NCBI GenBank assembly: GCA_937875605.1
Contig: CALLXZ010000290.1
Coordinates: 1-5,344 of the forward strand
Source of the DNA: an uncultured Moheibacter sp.
Lineage (GTDB): Bacteria > Bacteroidota > Bacteroidia > Flavobacteriales > Weeksellaceae
Length of the DNA stretch: 5,344 bases
Direction of reading: 5' to 3'
Shown: one piece after another, positions 1 to 5,344 of the stretch
Position numbering within the stretch: position 1 is the stretch's first letter
Layout of the letters: each line of letters opens with the position of its first letter
The notes under the pieces: model-generated
Database searches by the model: none
What the model saw: the letters and a program-made list of their open reading frames with translations, nothing else
Told to the model about the DNA's origin: nothing
Position numbers and translations under genes: made by a program

Positions 1-52
1 TTTGCTGACGTTGGCTTTTTCTTTATTTTTAGGATTTGGATTAATTTTTTAA
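1..52 (+). CDS. C-terminal end of a membrane protein (partial), possibly MenA
   Basis: An open frame runs in from the left edge (first full codon at 2) and stops with TAA at 50-52. The visible tail of 16 residues is almost entirely hydrophobic (LLTLAFSLFLGFGLIF), as expected for a last transmembrane helix ending at the C-terminus. The following hydrolase starts 11 bases later on the same strand, so the two are probably co-transcribed. From memory, flavobacterial genomes often place a UPF0173 hydrolase just after menA (1,4-dihydroxy-2-naphthoate octaprenyltransferase, menaquinone synthesis), a polytopic membrane enzyme. MenA is therefore a guess from neighbourhood only, since 16 residues cannot identify a family. 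That a real gene ends here is inferred from frame, composition and spacing. Confidence 0.5.
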   Translation, partial: LLTLAFSLFLGFGLIF

Positions 53-63
53 ATGTACAAGAA

Positions 64-744
64 ATGAAAATAATCTATTTAGGACACGCCAGCTTAGGAA
101 TTGAAACGAATGGAAAACAGATCATAGTTGATCCTTTTATTTCAGGAAATAAATTAGCGAAGCATATCAATTTAGAGGAACTAAAAGCCGATTATATTTT
201 GCTTACACATGCACACCAAGATCATGTTCTGGACGTGGAAACAATCGCGGAACGAAACGGCGCTACCATCATCTGCAATGCGGAAATTTCCTATTATTAT
301 GATAAAAAAGGTTTTAAAACTATCGGGATGAATACGGGCGGAAAATTCGAAACAGATGGAATTAAAATAAAATCGACCATTGCCTTTCACTCCAGTTCGT
401 TTGCAGATGGAAGCTACGGCGGAAATCCAAACGGATATGTCATAGAATCAGAAGGAAAAAGAATTTACATCGCAGGTGATACAGCTTTGACCTACGAAAT
501 GAAATTAATTACGGAAACAATCGGACAATTGGATTTAGCGGTTTTTCCCGTAGGTGACCATTTTACGATGGGATTTGAAGATGTTTGTTTTGCAAGTGAT
601 TTTGTTCAGTGCAATAAAGTTTTAGGGTATCATTTTGATACGTTTCCACCAATTAAAATTGACCATCAGAAAGCAAAAGATTTTTTTACTTCAAAAGGAA
701 AAGAATTGATTTTATTGGAAATCGGTTCGGATTTGCGAGTTTAA
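64..744 (+). CDS. UPF0173-type metal-dependent hydrolase (metallo-beta-lactamase fold)
   Basis: This is a complete 226-residue cytoplasmic protein with no signal peptide or membrane segment. The N-terminus (MKIIYLGHASLGIET, then IIVDPFISGN) is typical of the UPF0173/YtkL-like branch of the metallo-beta-lactamase superfamily, and the length fits that family. The HxHxDH metal motif is present as H49-A-H51-Q-D53-H54. Further likely metal ligands are H109, D139 in AGDT, and H190 in GYHFDTFPP, so a dinuclear metal site appears intact. Members are thought to be hydrolases, but the physiological substrate is unknown, and nothing here supports beta-lactamase activity. The ATG at 64 is the natural start: it lies 11 bases after the upstream stop with an A-rich, non-Shine-Dalgarno leader. 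The gene probably shares a transcript with the upstream membrane-protein gene and ends at the hairpin at 773-801. Confidence 0.9.
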   Translation: MKIIYLGHASLGIETNGKQIIVDPFISGNKLAKHINLEELKADYILLTHAHQDHVLDVETIAERNGATIICNAEISYYYDKKGFKTIGMNTGGKFETDGIKIKSTIAFHSSSFADGSYGGNPNGYVIESEGKRIYIAGDTALTYEMKLITETIGQLDLAVFPVGDHFTMGFEDVCFASDFVQCNKVLGYHFDTFPPIKIDHQKAKDFFTSKGKELILLEIGSDLRV

Positions 745-763
745 TTCGAAAATTACATAAAAA

Positions 764-1180
764 CTATTCTACAACCAGCTGTTTCGAAACAGCTGGTTTT
801 TCATTTAACTGAATTTCGTTGGAAGTCATTTTCAGATTTCCATTATACTTTCCTCCCATTTCTACTGAAAAACAATTTACCACCATATTTCCATCAATTT
901 TTCCGGTTTCTTTTATGTGAAGTTCTTTGCACTCCAAATCACCCGTTAGTTTTCCGTAAACCACCACTTCCGAACTTTTAATCCTACCTATGATTTCAGC
1001 TTTTTCGCCAAGTATAACGCCTTTATCAAGTTCTACGTTTCCTTCAACTTTTCCATCAATCCGTATTGCACCTTTCCCTATGATATTTCCAATGATGACA
1101 ATTCCGTCCGCAATAACGGTATCAATCGGTAAATTACTTAGATTTTTGGACTTTTCTTTCGTAGTAGATTTATTGAACAT
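764..1180 (-). CDS. Bactofilin (polymer-forming cytoskeletal protein)
   Basis: This 138-residue protein is a typical bactofilin. A short polar N-terminal tail (residues 1-17) precedes a right-handed beta-helix core (about 18-117) built of short repeats rich in G, I and V, such as TVIADGIVIIGNI, IRIDGKVEGNV and VVVYGKLTGDL. A polar C-terminal tail follows. The N-terminus MFNKSTTK fits the MFxK-type membrane-targeting motif described for bactofilins. Bactofilins polymerise without nucleotide on the inner face of the cytoplasmic membrane and position cell-wall enzymes, often M23 peptidases. Here the M23 gene lies directly upstream with only 3 bases between its stop and this ATG (1178-1180), so co-transcription and translational coupling are likely. 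The last codons (PAVSKQLVVE) coincide with a perfect palindrome. The stop codon is TAG at 766-764. The family call is firm; the specific role, such as cell shape, is inference. Confidence 0.92.
   Translation of the reverse strand: MFNKSTTKEKSKNLSNLPIDTVIADGIVIIGNIIGKGAIRIDGKVEGNVELDKGVILGEKAEIIGRIKSSEVVVYGKLTGDLECKELHIKETGKIDGNMVVNCFSVEMGGKYNGNLKMTSNEIQLNEKPAVSKQLVVE
773..801 (+). terminator. Intrinsic terminator of the hydrolase transcript, inside the bactofilin 3' end
   Basis: Positions 773-798 form a perfect 26-base palindrome: the half-site AACCAGCTGTTTC is followed directly by its reverse complement, with TTCGAA at the centre. Read on the + strand, the stem is followed by a T run at 797-801, which fits a Rho-independent terminator about 30 bases after the hydrolase stop. 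Read on the - strand, the bases after the stem (TTGTAGAATAG) are not an immediate T tract; a T5 run occurs only about 9 bases further on (763-759). Termination of the bactofilin operon here is therefore possible but weaker. The palindrome lies entirely within bactofilin codons. Confidence 0.7.
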
Positions 1181-1183
1181 AGC

Positions 1184-2011
1184 TTATAGGTTTAAAAATT
1201 TCTGAGGATCAATTTTTTCTTCTTTGTGAAGTATTTCATAGTGCAAATGCGGGCCGGTACTTCTGCCCGTACTTCCTAACTTTCCGATAATTTGTCCTAA
1301 AATGACAGACTGACCGTCCTTTACATTTATCTCTGATAAATGACCATATAAAGTTTTTAAATCATTTTCATGCTTGATGATGACACAGTTTCCATATCCG
1401 CCTTTCTGTCCGGCAAAAACGACTTTTCCTTCTGCCGTTACACGAATAGGCGAACCTTCTTCTCCACGGAAATCCAGTCCTTTGTGAGTTTCAACTGCAT
1501 TTCCACCAAACGGATTTTTCCGATAACCAAATCCGGACGTCTGCTCTCCGAAATGCGGTTTTCCGATCGGAACTTCCTGAATCAAATCTTCCAATTTCTG
1601 TATGTCTGTCGCATAATAAGCCGCTATTTCGTTTATGTCCGTTATCTCAAATTCCATCGGACCACCTGCACTTACAAGTGAAAGGGGCTCCAATCCTCGT
1701 TCCGCCATAAATTGGTTGATCCGCAACATACTTTCATCAATGGACTGAAAAGAAGATTTTGCCTTTTCTATGTCGATGGCATTTTTTATCTGATTAGCCC
1801 GAACCAATCTTTCTTTATAAATTGTTGTATAATAATGACTTGTATGCTCGTAGATGAAAAATCCGATGATCAATCCGAAAATACCGAAAAGTACGATGGC
1901 AGAAATCAAATATTTCTTCCAATTCAACAAAATTGTTGTTGGTATCTGAATCGTTTTTCTGTCTTTACCGTTTGAATTCACAAACAATACAGAAGTTTTG
2001 TGTTTTAGCAT
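1184..2011 (-). CDS. Membrane-anchored M23 peptidoglycan endopeptidase
   Basis: With the ATG at 2011 this is a 275-residue bitopic protein. It has a basic cytoplasmic N-terminus (1-34), one transmembrane helix (about 35-54, LISAIVLFGIFGLIIGFFIY), a charged helical and probably coiled-coil region (about 55-145), and a C-terminal M23/LytM domain (about 150-270). The zinc site is complete: H176 and D180 in THKGLD, and H257 in HLH with H255 before it; H224 in LYGH is the expected catalytic histidine. An active endopeptidase cutting peptide crosslinks in the periplasm is therefore predicted, unlike degenerate EnvC-type activators. The frame can be extended three codons to a TTG at 2020, with an in-frame stop at 2029-2027. 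I chose the ATG because TTG starts are rarer and the family-like sequence begins at MLKHKTSVLFVNSNGK. It heads a two-gene operon with the bactofilin, which probably scaffolds it. Confidence 0.92.
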   Translation of the reverse strand: MLKHKTSVLFVNSNGKDRKTIQIPTTILLNWKKYLISAIVLFGIFGLIIGFFIYEHTSHYYTTIYKERLVRANQIKNAIDIEKAKSSFQSIDESMLRINQFMAERGLEPLSLVSAGGPMEFEITDINEIAAYYATDIQKLEDLIQEVPIGKPHFGEQTSGFGYRKNPFGGNAVETHKGLDFRGEEGSPIRVTAEGKVVFAGQKGGYGNCVIIKHENDLKTLYGHLSEINVKDGQSVILGQIIGKLGSTGRSTGPHLHYEILHKEEKIDPQKFLNL

Positions 2012-2039
2012 TCCCCCCAAAATGTGTTAAAAAAGAAGT

Positions 2040-2070
2040 CTAAATTATGAGAAAATTAACGGCAAGCCAA
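2040..2070 (-). promoter_or_regulatory. Putative Bacteroidota-type promoter of the M23-bactofilin operon
   Basis: On the - strand a TTG (2070-2068) is followed after 20 bases by TAATTTAG (2047-2040). This matches the flavobacterial -33 TTG / -7 TAnnTTTG pattern at all but one fixed position, and the spacing lies in the usual range. It sits about 30 bases before the ATG at 2011 and downstream of the terminator of the preceding gene, where a promoter is needed. AT-rich DNA gives chance matches, so confidence is limited. Confidence 0.35.
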
Positions 2071-2096
2071 TTTTTTAACAAAAGTTTATCATATCC

Positions 2097-2142
2097 AAAA
2101 AAGAATTAGTCTTTCAGGTAATAATTTACTTGAAAGACTAAT
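2097..2142 (-). terminator. Intrinsic terminator of the M3 peptidase gene
   Basis: Arms ATTAGTCTTTCA (2105-2116) and its exact reverse complement (2131-2142) form a 12-bp stem. A further four pairs are possible across one mismatch on the - strand (a G-U pair on the + strand), leaving a TAAT-type loop at 2122-2125. On the - strand the stem is followed by TTCTTTTTT (2105-2097), a good U tract. It begins about 20 bases after the peptidase stop codon, and the + strand side has no U tract. It should separate the peptidase transcript from the M23 operon downstream. Confidence 0.78.
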
Positions 2143-2162
2143 ATTAGTTGAATATCAAACAA

Positions 2163-4286
2163 TTACCTAAATCCTTTACTCTCCAAAATCGCTGAAACGG
2201 ATGGATCACTTCCTCTGAAAGCTTTGTAAGCTTCTTTATAATCAAGTGTATTTCCTTTGGAAAGAATCATATCACGGTAGCGTTGTCCGTTTGCTCGGTT
2301 CAAACCTCCTTTTTCATCAAACCATTTTCCGGTATCCAATGCTAACATTTCGGTCCATAAATAAGCATAATAACTCGCGGCATATCCGCCACCAAAAACA
2401 TGGTTGAAATAAGTAGCACGATATCTCGGAGGTACATTTTCCATCCAAAGATTGTCTTCTGTTAAGGATTCTTTTTCAAAATTATTCACATTAAATCCTT
2501 TTTCCAAAACGGCTAATGTATGAAAATTGAAATCCAAAACTGCGGCTGATAAAGTCTCTCCAAAGGCAAATCCCTGATTGAATTTGGAGGCATTTTCCAA
2601 TTTATCCAATAAGGATTGTGGAATTTGCGCTCCTGTTTTATAATGAAGTGCGTAATTTTTCAAGACTTCCGGATGAAGTGTCCAATGCTCATTTGCCTGA
2701 GATGGATATTCCACAAAATCTCTCGCAACCGAAGTTCCCGAAATAGATGGATATTTTTGATTGGCAAAAAATCCATGAAGCGAATGCCCGAATTCGTGAA
2801 ACAAAGTTTCTACCTCGTCATAGGTCAATAAGGCCGGTTCTCCCGCCGCAGGTTTAGTGTAATTACAAACATTGAAGATCACCGGTTTTTTATTCAAAAG
2901 ATGAGATTGTGTCACGAAATTACTCATCCACGCTCCTCCTCTTTTGCTTTCTCTTTTAAAGAAATCACCATAGAATAAACCAAGCGGCGTTCCGTCTTCT
3001 TCAAAAAGTTCGTATACCAAAACGTCCGGATGATAAGTCGGAATGTCGGTTCTTTGTTTGAACGTGATGCCATATAATTGGGTAGCCGAATAAAAAACGC
3101 CTTTTTCCAATACATTTTTTAATTCGAAGTAAGGTTTCAATTGCCCTTCATCCAAATCATATTTTTCTTTTCGAACTTGCTCTGCATAAAAAGTCCAGTC
3201 CCAAGGTTTTAATTCAAAATCATTTCCTTCAGCTTTTATTTTTTCCTGTAAAACCTTTGCTTCTTCTCCTGCTGCCTTTACGGTTCCCGGCACCAATTGT
3301 GCAAAGAAATCATCGACCGTATCGGTGTTTTTAACCATCGTGTCCTGCAAATTCCAAGCTGCATAAGAAGGATAACCCAACAAATTAGCTTTTTCGATGC
3401 GTAAACGCACGATTTCTTTTATCATGTCCAGCGTGGAATAATTTCCACCATCCGTTCTTCCCCATGCTTTTTTAAATAAGTTTTCACGTGTTTGACGATC
3501 TTGAATGGATTGTGCCAAAGGTTGCTGCGTTGTATTTTGAATTGGAATTTTCCATTCGGTTTTTCCTTCTACTTTCAGTGAATTTATTTCACCGGAAGTT
3601 AACCCTATCAATTTCGCAGTGTCTCTTACGATGAAAGCCGAATTATTGGTCGCTTCCAACAAAGTTTGTCCAAATTGATTTTCCAGCGTTGCCAATTTCC
3701 CATTTACTTCCTTCAAAGTTTTCTTGTCTTCTTCCGTCAAATTAGCGCCTGCTTTTATAAAATCTTGGTATTTTACTTCTAATAATTTCAGGTCTTCTCC
3801 CTGCAATCCTAATTCGGCACGTTTATCATAAAGGGATTTAATGCGTTGAAAAAGTTTAGCATTCAACAAGATATTGTCCGAATGAGCAGCAAATCTCGGT
3901 GCCATATCGGCCTCTAATTTCTTCAGCGTTTCGTTGGTATGAGCTCCCGTTAAAGCATAAAAAACATTGGAAATACGATCCATCAGTTCATGTGCTTTTT
4001 CCATTTCTACCAAGGTATTTTCAAGGGTTGGCGCATCCGGACTATTGGCTATTCTCTCCGTCGCTTCCATTTCTACTTGAAAAGCATAATCCAAAGCGGG
4101 TTGGAAATGTTCATCTTTTATTTTGGTAAAATCGGGTGCGAAATAAGGCAGTGTGCTTTCCTGCACAAGGGGATTGTCTTTCATTTCTTCAGCAGTGTAA
4201 TGTTTAGATGAAGTTTCAGTTTTGTCTTTACAGTTCCAAAATGTAAAAACCACGAAAGCCATCAAAAAAATTTGTGTGATTTTCAT
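2163..4286 (-). CDS. dcp: M3 family zinc metallopeptidase, peptidyl-dipeptidase Dcp type, with export signal
   Basis: This 707-residue protein is close to the usual length of Dcp/oligopeptidase A enzymes. The zinc motif HEFGH is at 497-501, and the third ligand is E526 in DFVEYPSQ, 29 residues after the first His, as in E. coli Dcp. The C-terminal substrate-binding signature HVFGGGYAASYYAYLW (from H629) is also present. Such enzymes release C-terminal dipeptides from peptides. The N-terminus MKITQIFLMAFVVFTFWNC followed by KDKTETSSKH looks like a short signal peptide with a cysteine at 19. A periplasmic or lipid-anchored location is therefore likely, in contrast to cytoplasmic E. coli Dcp. 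The frame extends 17 codons upstream to a GTG at 4337, but that would bury the leader and span a good -7 element, so the ATG at 4286 is preferred. The gene is flanked by terminators on both sides and is probably monocistronic. Dcp versus another M3 subtype is a judgement from overall similarity. Confidence 0.92.
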   Translation of the reverse strand: MKITQIFLMAFVVFTFWNCKDKTETSSKHYTAEEMKDNPLVQESTLPYFAPDFTKIKDEHFQPALDYAFQVEMEATERIANSPDAPTLENTLVEMEKAHELMDRISNVFYALTGAHTNETLKKLEADMAPRFAAHSDNILLNAKLFQRIKSLYDKRAELGLQGEDLKLLEVKYQDFIKAGANLTEEDKKTLKEVNGKLATLENQFGQTLLEATNNSAFIVRDTAKLIGLTSGEINSLKVEGKTEWKIPIQNTTQQPLAQSIQDRQTRENLFKKAWGRTDGGNYSTLDMIKEIVRLRIEKANLLGYPSYAAWNLQDTMVKNTDTVDDFFAQLVPGTVKAAGEEAKVLQEKIKAEGNDFELKPWDWTFYAEQVRKEKYDLDEGQLKPYFELKNVLEKGVFYSATQLYGITFKQRTDIPTYHPDVLVYELFEEDGTPLGLFYGDFFKRESKRGGAWMSNFVTQSHLLNKKPVIFNVCNYTKPAAGEPALLTYDEVETLFHEFGHSLHGFFANQKYPSISGTSVARDFVEYPSQANEHWTLHPEVLKNYALHYKTGAQIPQSLLDKLENASKFNQGFAFGETLSAAVLDFNFHTLAVLEKGFNVNNFEKESLTEDNLWMENVPPRYRATYFNHVFGGGYAASYYAYLWTEMLALDTGKWFDEKGGLNRANGQRYRDMILSKGNTLDYKEAYKAFRGSDPSVSAILESKGFR

Positions 4287-4307
4287 ATTGTTTGATTTGT
4301 TGATTCC

Positions 4308-4315
4308 CAAATTTA
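4308..4315 (-). promoter_or_regulatory. Putative -7 element of the M3 peptidase promoter
   Basis: The - strand reads TAAATTTG here, a perfect fit to the Bacteroidota -7 consensus TAnnTTTG, 21 bases before the ATG at 4286. No clear TTG lies 17-23 bases upstream (only TTT and GTG), so the -33 half is weak. The nearest upstream TTG, at 4350-4348, is 32 bases away. The site falls after the terminator of the preceding gene, and it supports a short leader and the ATG start. Confidence 0.4.
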
Positions 4316-4352
4316 GCAATTCGTATTTGTTATTCACTAAATTGTTACAAAT

Positions 4353-4381
4353 AAAAAACGGCTGAACAAATTCAGCCGTTT
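4353..4381 (-). terminator. Intrinsic terminator of the vWA/DUF3520 gene
   Basis: A stem of 11 pairs is formed by 4356-4366 and 4371-4381 (core AACGGCTGAA with its exact complement) around a 4-base loop at 4367-4370. On the - strand it runs directly into TTTTTTAT (4358-4351), a strong U tract. It lies about 44 bases after the stop codon of the vWA gene. On the + strand the stem is followed only by TTTC, so it acts mainly on - strand transcripts. It implies that the M3 peptidase has its own promoter. Confidence 0.85.
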
Positions 4382-4424
4382 CAAAACACTAAAAATTTAG
4401 AAAATCCTTAAAGACTTTATACTT

Positions 4425-5344
4425 TTACAAATCTTCTGCTTTTCGTACCAAACTCACAAATTCTGAACGATAGCCTTCCTCGTCATTTTCCATTCCGCCT
4501 TTTGCCCAATTCAACACATCTGAATAGGTGTAATCTTTTGCAAATTTCGAATCGCGTAGCAATAGTCCAAATCCGGCTACGGCTCCTACGAATTGTTGGT
4601 CTTGACTTGCCGAACTCCAGTTTTTAAAATCGGAAGTTTTTACAATTTGGGTAATCAATTTGCTCGTTTCAGAATCAATCGGTTTATAACGTAATTTCAA
4701 TGTAACCAAATCGGACGAATTATTTCCGGTTGAAGTTTTTTGATATTTTAACGGATCAACCTTTCCTGCATTTGATTTTCCGCCTTTTGGAACGATTTCA
4801 TAAATCGCCGTTACATTGTGTCCCGCTCCCAGTTCCCCTGCATCTTTGGTATCATCGTTGAAATCTTCATTGTTCATCAAACGGTTTTCATAACCGATCA
4901 AACGATATTCTTCCACCGTATTGGGATTAAATTCTACCTGAATTTTTACGTCTTTTGCAATGGTAAACAAATTCGCAGTCAATTCCTTTTTAAATACTTT
5001 TTGGGCTTCACCCCAATTGTCGATGTAAAAATAATTTCCGTTTCCTTTATTGGAAATCAATTCCATCATTTGGTCGTTGTAATTTCCCATTCCAAATCCA
5101 CAAATCGTTAAGAAAACCTTTGATTTTGCTTCTTTTTGTACCAAATCCAACAATCCACTGTCCGAAGTATTGCCCACATTAAAATCGCCGTCCGTTGCTA
5201 AAATCACACGGTTATTTCCATCTTCAATGAAATTTTCACGTGCTATTTTATACGCCATTTCGATTCCGCCTGCACCGTTGGTCGAACCACCCGATTGCAA
5301 AGCATCCAAAGCATCTTCTATTTTCTCCAAATTACGAACCGATG
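4425..5344 (-). CDS. YfbK-like von Willebrand factor A protein with DUF3520 C-terminus (partial, N-terminus off window)
   Basis: The frame is open to the right edge, and the visible part has about 305 full codons ending at TAA (4427-4425). No start is visible: the codon at 5330-5328 is TTG inside continuous family-like sequence (SVRNLEKIEDALDALQ), so it is read as an internal Leu. The fragment opens in the second half of a vWA domain. The MIDAS threonine lies in GGSTNG (about 5282) and the MIDAS aspartate in ILATDGDFN (about 5192); the DxSxS motif must lie beyond the edge. After the vWA domain ends (about 4985), the rest matches the DUF3520 'vWA C-terminal' region, including LVTLKLRYKPIDSET, VAGFGLLLRDS and the ending YRSEFVSLVRKAEDL. 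YfbK-type proteins are usually secreted or lipid-anchored, with a role that is not well defined; metal-dependent protein binding is expected from the MIDAS. Location cannot be seen here. Confidence 0.88.
   Translation of the reverse strand, partial: SVRNLEKIEDALDALQSGGSTNGAGGIEMAYKIARENFIEDGNNRVILATDGDFNVGNTSDSGLLDLVQKEAKSKVFLTICGFGMGNYNDQMMELISNKGNGNYFYIDNWGEAQKVFKKELTANLFTIAKDVKIQVEFNPNTVEEYRLIGYENRLMNNEDFNDDTKDAGELGAGHNVTAIYEIVPKGGKSNAGKVDPLKYQKTSTGNNSSDLVTLKLRYKPIDSETSKLITQIVKTSDFKNWSSASQDQQFVGAVAGFGLLLRDSKFAKDYTYSDVLNWAKGGMENDEEGYRSEFVSLVRKAEDL

Noticed and set aside
181..390. - strand open frame of 69 codons inside the hydrolase gene
   Set aside because: It lies opposite a well-supported metallo-hydrolase gene, its translation resembles no protein I recognise, and it has no promoter or operon context.
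64..744. Hydrolase considered as a beta-lactamase or RNase J/Z enzyme
   Set aside because: The length, N-terminus and GYHFDTFPP region fit the UPF0173 branch. There is no signal peptide as in metallo-beta-lactamases and no beta-CASP region as in RNase J.
1370..1975. Two + strand open frames (1370-1681 and 1712-1975) antisense to the M23 gene
   Set aside because: Both sit wholly opposite M23 codons with conserved catalytic residues. Their translations are rich in F, S and C, as expected of antisense frames in AT-rich DNA.
2105..2142. Inverted repeat considered as an insertion-sequence end or operator
   Set aside because: The arms are close together with a U tract on one side and a gene stop just before it, which fits a terminator. 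There is no transposase or target duplication nearby.
2616..4211. Several small open frames on both strands inside the M3 peptidase gene
   Set aside because: All overlap the continuous 707-codon peptidase with full family motifs; none shows a recognisable domain or its own start context.
4818..5111. + strand open frame of 97 codons opposite the vWA/DUF3520 gene
   Set aside because: It is antisense to conserved vWA/DUF3520 sequence and its translation is low-complexity and hydrophobic, without family features.
1..5344. Search for CRISPR arrays, tRNA/rRNA, riboswitches, phage or defence genes
   Set aside because: No spaced direct repeats, tRNA-like folds, or integrase, nuclease or toxin-like proteins were seen; the longest non-coding stretches are under 160 bases and are explained by terminators and promoters.

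Overview
The window is AT-rich, densely coded DNA from a chromosome that looks like a member of the Flavobacteriia (Bacteroidota). This rests on protein style (a bactofilin next to a membrane-anchored M23 peptidase, a periplasmic-type M3 peptidase with a short lipoprotein-like leader, a YfbK-type vWA protein), on A-rich leaders without Shine-Dalgarno sequences, and on -7 elements that fit the Bacteroidota TAnnTTTG pattern. The species cannot be named from this sequence.

Layout from left to right. Positions 1-52 hold the hydrophobic C-terminus of a + strand membrane protein. It is followed after 11 bases by a + strand UPF0173-type metallo-beta-lactamase-fold hydrolase (64-744). That pair converges on a - strand operon of an M23 endopeptidase (start 2011, stop 1184) and a bactofilin (1180-764), separated by 3 bases. 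The convergent stop codons are 19 bases apart, and a perfect 26-base palindrome inside the last codons of the bactofilin gene appears to terminate the + strand transcript. Further right on the - strand are an M3-family dipeptidyl carboxypeptidase (4286-2163) and the 3' two-thirds or so of a von Willebrand A/DUF3520 protein (4425 to beyond the window edge). Each of these two genes ends in its own intrinsic terminator (2097-2142 and 4353-4381), so they are probably separate transcription units.

Functionally, the M23-bactofilin pair is a recognisable cell-envelope module: a bactofilin scaffold at the inner membrane face and a membrane-anchored peptidoglycan hydrolase on the other side. The M3 peptidase and vWA protein are envelope or periplasmic proteins with no evident direct link to that pair. 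No RNA genes, mobile elements, CRISPR arrays or gene-free stretches over 300 bases were seen. The window reads as ordinary core chromosome, and no undescribed system is evident. The points worth a second look are the coding-embedded terminator, start-site corrections for two genes, and an atypical lipobox.
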